Assembly (NCBI GenBank): GCA_902775485.1
Contig: CACYMJ010000004.1
Span: 17,100 to 81,099 of the forward strand
Direction of reading: 5' to 3'
DNA from: an uncultured Lachnospiraceae bacterium
GTDB lineage: Bacteria; Bacillota; Clostridia; Lachnospirales; Lachnospiraceae
DNA: 64,000 bases
A program made the position numbers and the translations under genes. Shown piece after piece: positions 28,861-38,400 of the stretch (position 1 is the first letter of the stretch; every line of letters begins with the position of its first letter). The notes below the pieces were generated by a model. It did no database searches. It was not told where the DNA came from and worked only from the letters and a program-made list of their open reading frames with translations.

Positions 28861-30075
28861 TTACAGAGCGCATATCCTTTCAACGGCTTTTGCCGTATTC
28901 TCATGGCTTCCGAAAGCCGTCAGTCTGAAATAGCCTTCACCGCATGCGCCGAATCCCACTCCCGGAGTGCCGACAACACCTGCGTTCTCAAGCAGTTGAT
29001 CGAAGAATTTCCAGCTCGACATATCATCGGGAGTCTTAAGCCAGATGTACGGCGAATCCGTTCCGCCCGACACCGTATAACCCGCTTTTTTCAAGCCGGA
29101 TAATATGACTGCGGCATTTTCCATGTAATAATCCACAAGAGCGCGTATCTCTGCCTTTCCCGCTTCCGAATACACCGCCTCGCCTGCCCGCTGCACGATA
29201 TAGGGTGCTCCGTTGTATTTGGTGGCATGCCTTCTCGCCCAGAGCGAATTAAGCGATACACCGTCCCTCACAAGGTCTTTGGGCACAACGGCATATCCAA
29301 GTCGCAGTCCGGTGAATCCGGCATTTTTCGAGAACGAATGAAGTTCTATCGCGCACTCTCTCGCCCCGCTGCATTCGTATATGGAATGCGGAACACCGGG
29401 ATCTTTTATATAAGCTTCATATGCCGCATCAAATATGATAACGGACCCGTTCGCATTTGCATGATCCACCCATTTTTGCAGCTCTTCTTTCCTGATCACG
29501 GCACCGGTCGGATTGTTCGGAAAGCACAGATAGATGATGTCACACCGTTTTTGCGGCAGTTCCGGCACGAATCCGTTTTCCGCCGTGCACGGCATATAGA
29601 CGATCCTGTCATATCTGCCCGTCTTTTCATCAAAATCCCCGCAGCGTCCCGCCATCACATTTGAATCCACGTAAACGGGATATACCGGATCGCACACACC
29701 GACAACATTGTCATCGTCGAATATCTCCTGTATGTTTCCCGAATCCGGTTTTGCACCGTCGGATATGAATATCTCATCTTCGTATATGTTGCAGCCGCGT
29801 GCCCTGTAATCATTTTCGCACACCGCATGACGCAGAAAATCATAACCCAGATCCGGGGCATATCCTCGAAACGTTTTCTCATCGGCCATCTCGTCAACCG
29901 CCGAATGAAGCGCGCTGATCACAGAATGCGTCAGCGGTCTTGTAACATCCCCTATGCCGAGACGTATGATCGTTCTGTCGGGATTTTGTGCAGCATAAGC
30001 ATTAACCTTTTTGGCTATCTGTGAAAACAGATAGCTGCCCTGCAGTTTCTGATAGTTTTCATTAAGTTTTACCAT
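28861..30075 (-). CDS. dapL: LL-diaminopimelate aminotransferase
   Basis: 404 residues, a class I/II PLP aminotransferase. The Schiff-base lysine is Lys250 in SFSKNAGFTGLRLGY. DapL-type features are the start LNENYQKLQGSYLFSQIAKK, IIRLGIGDVTRPL, FPNNPTGAV and FDAAYEAYI. It transfers an amino group straight to tetrahydrodipicolinate, bypassing acylated intermediates, and supplies diaminopimelate for peptidoglycan and lysine. It is the third gene after glnA and the ANTAR regulator, with short gaps (21 and 31 nt), so nitrogen control may extend to it. Confidence 0.94.
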   Translation of the reverse strand: MVKLNENYQKLQGSYLFSQIAKKVNAYAAQNPDRTIIRLGIGDVTRPLTHSVISALHSAVDEMADEKTFRGYAPDLGYDFLRHAVCENDYRARGCNIYEDEIFISDGAKPDSGNIQEIFDDDNVVGVCDPVYPVYVDSNVMAGRCGDFDEKTGRYDRIVYMPCTAENGFVPELPQKRCDIIYLCFPNNPTGAVIRKEELQKWVDHANANGSVIIFDAAYEAYIKDPGVPHSIYECSGARECAIELHSFSKNAGFTGLRLGYAVVPKDLVRDGVSLNSLWARRHATKYNGAPYIVQRAGEAVYSEAGKAEIRALVDYYMENAAVILSGLKKAGYTVSGGTDSPYIWLKTPDDMSSWKFFDQLLENAGVVGTPGVGFGACGEGYFRLTAFGSHENTAKAVERICAL

Positions 30076-30106
30076 TTTTTCACCTCAAACATGACCATTT
30101 GATCCA

Positions 30107-30643
30107 TCATCCGCCTCCGAGCGACAATATCATATGTGCCGTCTCGGCAAGCGTACGTCCCATATCCATGCTGTTTTTCTGCATATACCGGTATGCTTCC
30201 GCCTCAGTCATATTATTCCTGTCCATAAGAAGCATCTTGGCTTTATCGATCGTGATCTTATCGCCGACGGAACGTGCGGACTTCGCACTGCGCCTTCTGT
30301 ATCCCTCCGGAAGCAGCATGCGCATGCTGTTGATCAGATCCGCGCTCTTAAACGGTATCTGAAGGACCACTATATTGCTCGAGAACAGATCGATACGGTT
30401 ATCTTTCGTAAGAAGCAGCATGTTTGTCGCCGCCGGCATATATTCATACAGTTCCTCATATCCCATGTCACACATTCTTCGCGTGCACAGAACAAGGCTT
30501 ATATCCATATCCTCTATGCGGCGCAGTATCTCGGAACCCGTATCGCATATGAATACGTCTTCCCAGATATCACTGCCCCTGATCATCCTGGCTATCCGTT
30601 CCGAGTCGTCATGTTTGGGCATTGCCACAAGTATTGCGCCCAT
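30107..30643 (-). CDS. ANTAR-domain RNA-binding regulator with a pseudo-receiver
   Basis: 178 residues. The N-terminal half has the shape of a response-regulator receiver, but the phosphoacceptor position reads V-L-C-T-R-R-M in place of L-L-D-x-x-M-P, and the acidic pair near the N-terminus is also lost, so it is unlikely to be switched by phosphorylation. Residues about 118-175 form an ANTAR domain (ITIDKAKMLLMDRNNMTEAEAYRYM). ANTAR proteins bind RNA hairpins and prevent termination. The gene follows glnA, as nitR does in Clostridium saccharobutylicum, and glnA has a terminator in its leader, an obvious target. Confidence 0.88.
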   Translation of the reverse strand: MGAILVAMPKHDDSERIARMIRGSDIWEDVFICDTGSEILRRIEDMDISLVLCTRRMCDMGYEELYEYMPAATNMLLLTKDNRIDLFSSNIVVLQIPFKSADLINSMRMLLPEGYRRRSAKSARSVGDKITIDKAKMLLMDRNNMTEAEAYRYMQKNSMDMGRTLAETAHMILSLGGG

Positions 30644-30664
30644 ATAATCTCCCCGGCTTCGGCC

Positions 30665-31951
30665 TCAGATCCTCGTAAGATAATTATCGATCTCCCACTG
30701 TGTGACTTCTCTTACAAACGCTCTCCACTCATCGCGCTTAACCTTTAAGTAATCGTTTATGAACGTATCGCCGAGTGCGTTTTTGATAACATCGTCTTTT
30801 TCAAGTTCGGCAAGCGCTTCCTTCAGATCCTCGGGAAGTGTCGGAGTCGATTCCGGATCGGCATCACAGCATTTTGTTCCCAATGCCGTCTGCTTCCTGA
30901 TACCGTCTATCCCCGCCGCAAGGCATGCGGCAAATACAAGATAGGGATTTGCGGATCCGTCGGGGAAACGCAGTTCTATCTTAACGTCGTCTATCTCCCT
31001 GGTGATATTGACAAGCGCCTTCTCGCCCTTATCGGCCCACGTGATCATAAACGGTGCATCATATCCGGACAGGAGTCTTTTATACGAATTGACCGAAGGA
31101 TCCGTTATGGCACACAGTGCCCGTGCGTGCTCCATAATACCGCCGGCAAACCACCGTGCCTCATCCGATGCCTCGCCGTTCTCGTTCATGAAAATATTTT
31201 TCCCGTCCCTTACAAGTTTCAGGTTCATATGCATTCCGGATCCGGCAACATCCTGACGCGGCTTGGGCATGAACGTGGCATACAGTCCGAAACGTTTGGC
31301 TATGGACCTTACCGCAAACTTGAAAGTCTGGATCGAATCGGCCATGGCAAGAGCTTCATCTTCCTTAAAATCTATCTCATGCTGTGCGGGAGCATGCTCA
31401 TGGAGCGATGACTCGATCTCAAAGCCCATATCCTCGAGCATCAGCACGATATCCCTTCTGGCATTCTCTCCGAAATCGGAAGGTCCTACATCCATATACT
31501 CGGCACGCTCGTGGCTCGTTGTCGTGGGCAGACCGTTCTCATCGGTATGAAACAGGAAAAACTCACATTCCGGATCTACTATCATCGAATACCCTGCCTT
31601 AGCGGCATTTTCAGACGCCTGTTTGAGTATGTATCTGGATCCGGCCTCAAAGGGCGTACCGTCCATGTAGCATACATCGCAGATGATCTTGGCAACCTTT
31701 CCCTGCTGCGGTCTCCACGGAAGTATCGTAAAAGTATCAAGATCAGGATACAGATACAGCCTGTCATCGAGCTCGCGGACATTCGCGTACATCGCCGATC
31801 CCTGGAACGAATACCCGTTTGCGAAAACCTTTTCCATCTGGACCGGGGTTACCGCCAGGTTTTTCAGCCTTCCGAAAATATCCGTGAACTGAAGCCTGAT
31901 AAACTCGACTCCCTCTTCTTCGATCATCCTCTGTATGTCTTCTTTTCGCAT
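30665..31951 (-). CDS. glnA: Glutamine synthetase, type I
   Basis: 428 residues. Signatures: FIRLQFTDIFGRLKNLAVT at the N-terminus, QGSAMYANVRE, PAQHEIDFKEDEAL, FMPKPRQDVAGSGMHMNLKL, and ELRFPDGSANPYLVFAA. It makes glutamine from glutamate, ammonia and ATP. The size and the lack of a recognisable adenylylation-site block fit the short GSI-alpha kind of Gram-positive bacteria. GGAGGG stands before the ATG. It heads the operon glnA-ANTAR-dapL; its leader contains a promoter, a terminator and a tandem repeat. Confidence 0.96.
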   Translation of the reverse strand: MRKEDIQRMIEEEGVEFIRLQFTDIFGRLKNLAVTPVQMEKVFANGYSFQGSAMYANVRELDDRLYLYPDLDTFTILPWRPQQGKVAKIICDVCYMDGTPFEAGSRYILKQASENAAKAGYSMIVDPECEFFLFHTDENGLPTTTSHERAEYMDVGPSDFGENARRDIVLMLEDMGFEIESSLHEHAPAQHEIDFKEDEALAMADSIQTFKFAVRSIAKRFGLYATFMPKPRQDVAGSGMHMNLKLVRDGKNIFMNENGEASDEARWFAGGIMEHARALCAITDPSVNSYKRLLSGYDAPFMITWADKGEKALVNITREIDDVKIELRFPDGSANPYLVFAACLAAGIDGIRKQTALGTKCCDADPESTPTLPEDLKEALAELEKDDVIKNALGDTFINDYLKVKRDEWRAFVREVTQWEIDNYLTRI

Positions 31952-31974
31952 GTTACCCTCCTGTAAAACGTGTT

Positions 31975-32002
31975 TTCTTATCCTTTGATCTTCTTATCCT
32001 TT
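31975..32002 (-). repeat. Tandem 12-nt repeat in the glnA leader
   Basis: AAAGGATAAGAA occurs twice on the minus strand (32002-31991 and 31986-31975) separated by GATC, between the leader terminator and the glnA ribosome site. The AAAGGA part resembles a Shine-Dalgarno sequence. A protein- or ribosome-binding role is possible. Confidence 0.6.
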
Positions 32003-32037
32003 AAAAATGAAGGCGCCATGAAACATCATGACGCCTT
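32003..32037 (-). terminator. Terminator between metY and glnA; possible glnA attenuator
   Basis: 12-bp stem (AAGGCGCCATGA 32010-32021 and TCATGACGCCTT 32026-32037, one G-T pair) with a 4-nt loop, followed on the minus strand by CATTTTTAAA. It lies downstream of metY but also downstream of a good promoter at 32048-32076, so it would be inside the leader of transcripts that start there. Confidence 0.8.
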
Positions 32038-32047
32038 TGTCGGTTAG

Positions 32048-32076
32048 ATTATAATGCAGTTTTTTTTATTACACAA
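32048..32076 (-). promoter_or_regulatory. Predicted glnA promoter
   Basis: TTGTGT (32076-32071), 17-nt spacer, TATAAT (32053-32048) on the minus strand, just after the metY stop codon. Transcription from near 32041 would pass through the hairpin at 32003-32037 before reaching glnA. Confidence 0.55.
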
Positions 32077-32084
32077 GCAAAAAA

Positions 32085-33362
32085 TCAGATCACATCAAGC
32101 CCCTGCGCAAGATCCGCGATCAGATCATCTGCATTTTCAAGTCCCACCGAATAACGGATCAGATCCGGCGATATGCCTGCTTCGATAAGCTGCTGTTCGG
32201 ACAGCTGGCGGTGTGTATGGCTGGCGGGATGCAGCAGACATGTTCTCGCATCGGCAACATGGGTTGCGATCGTGGCAAGTTTTAACTTGTCCATGAATTC
32301 TATCGACTTATCCCTTCCTCCCTTCACGGCAAAACACAGAACTCCGCTGCTTCCCTTCGGGAGATACTTCTTCGCAAGTTCATGATACTCGTCATCGGGA
32401 AGATCCGGATAGTGTACCCACGCAACCTTTTCATGGCCTTTAAGGAATGTTGCGACCGCTAGCGCGTTCTCGCAGTGACGCTGTATCCTGACATGGAGTG
32501 ATTCAAGTCCCGTGTTTACATAGAATGCATTCTGAGGCGACTGTATGCATCCGAAATCCCTCATAAGCTGTGCGGTCGCCTTCGTGATATAGGCACCCTT
32601 CCCGAACTTTTCGGCATATACTATCCCGTGATAACTCTCATCGGGAGTAGTCAGGCCCGGAAACGTTTCGGCGTGAGCCATCCAGTCAAAGTTTCCGCTG
32701 TCAACTATCGCTCCTCCGACAGATACCGCATGACCGTCGATATACTTCGTGGTCGAATGCGTGACTATATCGGCACCCCATTCGATCGGTCTGCAATTTA
32801 CGGGAGTCGCAAACGTGTTATCGACTATAAGGGGTACTCCGTGGCTGTGCGCAAGGCGTACGAACTTTTCTATATCAAGTACACTGCACGTCGGATTGGT
32901 GATGGTCTCACCAAACACCGCTTTCGTATTGGGCTTGAAATATTTCGCCAGTTCTTCCTCAGGAAGAGTCTGGTCGACAAAAGTACATTCAATACCCATC
33001 TTCGCCATTGTGACCATAAAGAGGTTGTATGTTCCTCCGTAGATCGATGAGGACGCTATAAAGTGATCCCCGGCTTCGCATATATTGAACACTGCAAAAA
33101 AGTTCGCTGCCTGTCCGGATGAAGTGAGCATGCCCGCATATCCGCCTTCAAGAGCTGCGATCTTTTTTGCGGCCATGTCATTTGTGGGATTCTGAAGTCT
33201 CGTATAAAAATAGCCCTCGGCTTCAAGATCGAACAGTGCACCCATGTCATCACTCGTTGCGTATTTCCATGTTGTGCTCTGCCATATCGGCAGCTGTCTG
33301 GGTTCTCCGTTCCCGGGCTCATATCCCGCATGAAGACATTTTGTTTCGATTTGTGTACTCAT
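32085..33362 (-). CDS. O-acetylhomoserine sulfhydrylase-type PLP enzyme, copy 1
   Basis: 425 residues, Cys/Met metabolism PLP family. The PLP lysine is Lys206 (HSTTKYIDGH), with YTRLQNPTND and SSGQAANFFA in the N-terminal half and the C-terminal SHTHRQLSEQQL loop that binds the substrate carboxylate. The length and the large insertion fit MetY (homocysteine from O-acetylhomoserine and sulfide). Its ATG overlaps the stop codon of the upstream GAF/GGDEF-like sensor gene (ATGA), so it is the fourth gene of signalling operon A. Copy 2 at 42306-43586 is clearly different in sequence; the two probably differ in substrate or control. Confidence 0.9.
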   Translation of the reverse strand: MSTQIETKCLHAGYEPGNGEPRQLPIWQSTTWKYATSDDMGALFDLEAEGYFYTRLQNPTNDMAAKKIAALEGGYAGMLTSSGQAANFFAVFNICEAGDHFIASSSIYGGTYNLFMVTMAKMGIECTFVDQTLPEEELAKYFKPNTKAVFGETITNPTCSVLDIEKFVRLAHSHGVPLIVDNTFATPVNCRPIEWGADIVTHSTTKYIDGHAVSVGGAIVDSGNFDWMAHAETFPGLTTPDESYHGIVYAEKFGKGAYITKATAQLMRDFGCIQSPQNAFYVNTGLESLHVRIQRHCENALAVATFLKGHEKVAWVHYPDLPDDEYHELAKKYLPKGSSGVLCFAVKGGRDKSIEFMDKLKLATIATHVADARTCLLHPASHTHRQLSEQQLIEAGISPDLIRYSVGLENADDLIADLAQGLDVI

Positions 33363-35494
33363 TGTTTTCCTCCTTTTATCCTCTCGCCGGCAGTCCTGAT
33401 GACCCTCTGCATGTCGGTCGTACCGTTTTGACAGTACACGTATCCGACATTTACACTGATCCCGGCTTCGGCAGCTTTCTTTTCGAATTTAGCGACATCG
33501 TCGCAAAAATATGTTTCATCGGTTTCAAAACCGAATGCCGCAAATCTCGATCCGACCATACGGTAAACATTCTCTTTTCCGAATATGTCGGAGAGCATCT
33601 CGACCGTATCGATGACTTTTTTATCTCCGGCTTCAAGGCTCTCTTCTTCGCTTATCTTATCAAGATCGCATATCTCACATGAAATATATCCGAACGGAGA
33701 TGCCATATCAAGTCCGTTTTTGACAAACTCTTCGTATGCACGTCTGTTTCCGGCTCCCGAGAGCGAGTCGTTGTACGTATACGTTCTCATCCTCTTCTGA
33801 TCGTCACGACGTAAAATAAGCTGTGACAGGAAATAAGAAGTCAGCGCCGCAACCGACGTTGCCTCTTCGATCAGATTGGCAGGCAGATCGAGAAGGACCA
33901 GAAGTCCGGTCACATCGCCGTCGACCTCGAGCGGATTGACCACGGCACTGTCTGCATTATACGATCTTAGAAGATTATAAATGTTCTGATCGACATCCCG
34001 GTACTCTTCCATATCCGATATCAGGAACCTGTTGCCATTTTCCGAATATGATCTTAAAACCTCTTCCACAAATCCCCTGTACGGAAGATACAGAAGATCA
34101 ATGGATCTGTTCCCGAGACTTTGATCGAGCCATCCGTATTTACCCGCAAATCTGCCGTTATGCATATCCTCGAACACGATCGCTCTCTTGCACTTGAGTT
34201 CTTTGCCCATATATTCGAGCATCAGACGTATGCTCTCATCCGGGGAGTCTGACGAGAGTGCATACTGCAATGCCCTGTTCGTGAAACGTTCCCTTTCGAT
34301 GACCTCACGGTCCTTGGTCCACCATCTGATGAACTGTATCAATGCCACCGGCACAAGAATGAACGTTCCGAAACTTGTCAGGGCACCGTATGTGTTTCCG
34401 AATAACCGTTTGGTGGAATACAGGGCATAATCAGCCAGCGCACATACTATAAATACAGCGATCGCAACGTAATAAAACTTCATGCCCGACGCAATGCCGC
34501 TTCTGTGGCAGAACCGTTCGTTCTCGATGATCATAACGAGTGTCGAGATTATCACCACGGCATAAAAGATCATCAATACCTTCTGGAACGACTGCATCAT
34601 ATCGACCCCGGCCGCAAACCTGAGTATGAGCAGAATGGCGATCAGCAGCACACTTGAGCCAAATGCCGTAAGGGTATATATACGCCTCTTTTTTCTGGTA
34701 AGAGAATTGAAAAAACCGACAAGCGGTGCTCCGGCAAGAAGTATCAGAAATCTGTTCAGCACACGTACGACATATATATGATCCGTAACGAGCTGGTATA
34801 CATTTGTAAGTGCCATGAGCCAGGCACCTATCAGTACGGATGCCATCCCGAGATATGATACGTCAAAAGGGAGCCTTTCCCTGTCGGATACGACAAGGCT
34901 GATAAGAAGGAACACGATTCCGAAGAACAATATTAGTCCCGAGGCCACAAGAGCCAACGCGTTGCTTTTCAATTCCATATGAATATATGAAGCAGCGGGG
35001 CCCAGATACATATTGGTGATATATCCGCGTTTTGAAGAATACTTCGGATTACAGTTCGTAAAATACAGTTCTATTGTCTTTCCTGCATGATCCCTTCCGA
35101 GCCCCACCTCATGATATGCAGTTCCGTAACCCTTTCCGGTCAGGTTTTCCTTCGACTCGAACGAATAGATCTCGTGACCTTCCACAAGAACATAAACATT
35201 TACATTTGATGATTCAAAGCACAGGTCATCGCTGTCCTGTATGTTTTCCGGGAGCCGTTTTTGCAGCAGAGGAGATATCCCGCTCTCATCAACCCTCAGT
35301 TGTGATATGTCATACTCTTTCCCGTCACCGGCAGTCCAGCCGTTAACGAACGGACGCATATCCTCGACTCCGCCCTCATCGATCCGGACGGCAAATGCGA
35401 TCAAAACAACGGTAAGTAAAGCTGCCGATATCCCGAATACCAGCTGCAGAAGGCTGTTTCTGTTCATATGCTTTTTATTAAAAAGAGGTTTCAC
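33359..35494 (-). CDS. 7TM sensor with GAF and degenerate GGDEF domain
   Basis: 711 residues. One N-terminal membrane helix (about 15-37), an extracellular beta-rich domain of about 140 residues resembling 7TMR-DISMED2 (YVLVEGHEIYSF, GRDHAGKTIELYF), seven membrane helices (about 185-395), a GAF domain (about 405-560) and a C-terminal GGDEF-like domain. In that last domain the signature is V-G-S-R-F where G-G-D-E-F is expected, so it cannot make c-di-GMP and may bind a nucleotide or protein. It overlaps both neighbours by 4 nt (ATGA), indicating coupled translation between the DegV-type kinase and metY. Confidence 0.85.
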   Translation of the reverse strand: MKPLFNKKHMNRNSLLQLVFGISAALLTVVLIAFAVRIDEGGVEDMRPFVNGWTAGDGKEYDISQLRVDESGISPLLQKRLPENIQDSDDLCFESSNVNVYVLVEGHEIYSFESKENLTGKGYGTAYHEVGLGRDHAGKTIELYFTNCNPKYSSKRGYITNMYLGPAASYIHMELKSNALALVASGLILFFGIVFLLISLVVSDRERLPFDVSYLGMASVLIGAWLMALTNVYQLVTDHIYVVRVLNRFLILLAGAPLVGFFNSLTRKKRRIYTLTAFGSSVLLIAILLILRFAAGVDMMQSFQKVLMIFYAVVIISTLVMIIENERFCHRSGIASGMKFYYVAIAVFIVCALADYALYSTKRLFGNTYGALTSFGTFILVPVALIQFIRWWTKDREVIERERFTNRALQYALSSDSPDESIRLMLEYMGKELKCKRAIVFEDMHNGRFAGKYGWLDQSLGNRSIDLLYLPYRGFVEEVLRSYSENGNRFLISDMEEYRDVDQNIYNLLRSYNADSAVVNPLEVDGDVTGLLVLLDLPANLIEEATSVAALTSYFLSQLILRRDDQKRMRTYTYNDSLSGAGNRRAYEEFVKNGLDMASPFGYISCEICDLDKISEEESLEAGDKKVIDTVEMLSDIFGKENVYRMVGSRFAAFGFETDETYFCDDVAKFEKKAAEAGISVNVGYVYCQNGTTDMQRVIRTAGERIKGGKQ

Positions 35495-38400
35495 TTATCC
35501 GTTGCCTCCCGGTCGCTTTCCCGTAATACCTTCAGTATTTCCGTATATTGCCCAAGATGACGGACCAGCGCATCATTGTTTTTTTCGATATGATCAGCAT
35601 CACCGCTCTTACCCGCCTTCTCAAGCATGAGCGCCTCATCTGCCAGAAGCGTCGCGCCGATCAGAAGAGCCTTGGTCTTAAGGGCATGGACCTTGACGGT
35701 ATAATTGTGCCAGTCCCGCTCTTTGCAGTATCTGTTTATCTGTTCGATATCCTCTTCTATCGAAGAGTAAAACTCCTTTGCCGCCTCAAGGTACGTCTCT
35801 TCAGAGCCCGTGTTCCTCAGGCCGGTCACAGGATCTATTTCCGGCAGGCCGTCGTACCATTTTCCGCCGTCAGTTGATTCCTGTGTATCATCGTCTGAGC
35901 CGGATGGGATATCCTGATCCTCTTCCTGAGTCTGTACTGCAGCCTCATCATCTTCAAACAGTTTTGAAAGGTTGTACCGGTAATCACCCTCAAGCATGAA
36001 AATGACCGAAAATGCATCGATCCCCATATGGATCGGAAGAACGCATGACGTACGCTGGAACAGTATCCGTTCAAATCCGTATGTTTTCTTCAGATACTCT
36101 TCTATCTTATCCTTCTGTTCCTGTGTCATCTCGGCATAAACGACCACCGCCATCTCTTTGACCGGAGTCTCAAACGTGGGCAGCAGGTGATCGATGAACT
36201 TTTTGTAATATCTGTCAAAATCGCCTATAACGTAACGGTCAACACCGAACCCTCCGTTTTTGTATCTGATCATGGCGCGAATGCCCAGTGCTCTCATGAA
36301 GATCGCAATGCCTTCCCTGACAGGTCTGTTCTTACCGTAATAATATATGCTGTCGAGTACGAACGAGCAGACTATCCTCTTTTTTATCTTCTCAATCTGT
36401 TCGATGATGTTTTCAAAAGTCTCACCGCTTGTGGCCATTCTCTGGGCAATGAGTATCAAAAACCCGACTGCAGTCGAACAGCACTCGGCATCTATAACAG
36501 CCACGTTCCCGTATGATCTTGCGGCATCACACGCCCTTGCATACTCCGGACTTATGCCCGATGCTGCGGATATATATATAAGATTGTGCGCATACTTTAA
36601 GCATCTGCCGAAGAACATCCTGAACTCCTCAACCGTAGGAGGATCGCACGTGAATTTTTTTCCTTCGGAAATATATCTGACAAGTTCATCTCCTGATGTC
36701 TCAACTCCGTCATAGAATGTACGCCCGTCCGAAGCTATCGTATAAGGTATTGTTTCGATCTGATATTTCCCGACGATCCGCGGCGGAAGATCGCACGTTC
36801 CCGCACATGTTACTATTACCGGTATCTTACGGCTGTAATCCCTCGACGTAATCATACCCGTGCCCGCTTCATCCCTGTGTATGTCACGCTCAACCTTCGA
36901 CGCCGGAAGATGTGCCAGGAGCATCTCTTCAAGCTGCTGCCCCGTTACCGGTTTTAACAGATAATCTTCGAATCCGCTCTGCGCATACAACTGTCTGTTC
37001 TCACCCTCCGCATTGGCGGTGAGCACTATGATGGGGATCCTGTTGTTCAGTCCGCCGGCCTGCTTTCTTATCTGCTGCATGCACTCGATACCGTCCATCT
37101 CAGGCATCAGATGATCCATCAGGATTACATCGTATCGCTCCGTTCGCGTCATATTAAGCGCTTCGGCGCCGGATGTGACAGTATCCACAACTATCCTGGT
37201 ACCTTCAAGAAGTTTCTTTTCAACCTTCAGGTTCATCGTGCTGTCATCGACGATGAGCACCCTTGCATCGGGCGCAACAAACGAAGATTTATACGCCTTG
37301 CTCGCGCGGCTCTTTTGATAACTGTCAATGTCTATCGTACCGACCGCATCGCTTCTCGCAACCTTCTGGCGCAGCGTTACCGTAAAGGTGGAACCCTGGG
37401 TGTATATGCTGTCCACCGATATCCTGCCGCCCATAAGATCCACAAGCTGCTTGACTATCGAAAGTCCGAGTCCGGTTCCCTCTATCTTCGCGTTCCTTCC
37501 CTCATCCATTCTTCTGAAAGCATCATACAGGTACGGTATAACATCCTGCTTGATACCCATTCCGGTGTCGGAAACAGAGAAGATCATTACAACCTGGTCA
37601 CCCTCTAAACTCTCCCTTTCAATATGAAGAGTAACGCTGCCTTCCGCCGTATATTTGACGGCATTGTTCAGCAGGTTTACCAGTATCTGCTTGATACGTA
37701 TCTCATCGCCGTACAGTTCCGCAGGTGTTGACGGATCCAGTTCCACATTGAACTTAAGCCCCTTTTCTTCCGCACGGCCCCGGACCATGTTCACTATATC
37801 GGATACAAGGGAGGCGATACTGTAGTTCACCGGTACTATATCCATCTTACCGGCTTCTATCCTTGAAAAATCGAGTATGTCATTTATGAGTGCAAGAAGC
37901 ATGCGCCCCGCACCCTCAATGCTTTGTGCGTCCTTCCTTATGGATTCGGTTGCATCGGGATCTCTCAGTATTATCTCGTTCATACCGAGAATGGAGTTTA
38001 TGGGAGTTCTGATCTCATGGCTCATGTTGGAGAAGAAACGGTTCTGGTTTTTCCCGAGTTCTTCGACTTTCTTTGTCTCCTCCTTTGCCATTTCATTCTC
38101 ATGGGTGAACAGACGGTTCTGGAACCATGTCATGATAAAGCACACATACCCGACCTCCACTACGGCAAGGAAAGTATCCAGATGATGTATCTCCCTCGAG
38201 TACCGCACGACCAGCTCCGGATGGAAGTAATCGTAAGTAAATGCAGCGCAGACCAGAACGGTATACGTGATCAAAGCGGCGATACGCCAGCGTCCGGACA
38301 GAACAAGTCCCATATAAAGATATGCAAATATCAGCCAGGGAATGAGCGCCCCGTTCGTTCCGCCGCCGAAAAAGAACACGACCGGAAGTATTATGAAGAT

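Noticed and set aside
32003-32037. A classic ANTAR target hairpin (A1/G4 hexaloop).
   Set aside because: The loop next to the stem reads ATGTTT or, with one more pair, TGTT; neither has the A1 and G4 pattern, so I call it only a terminator or attenuator.
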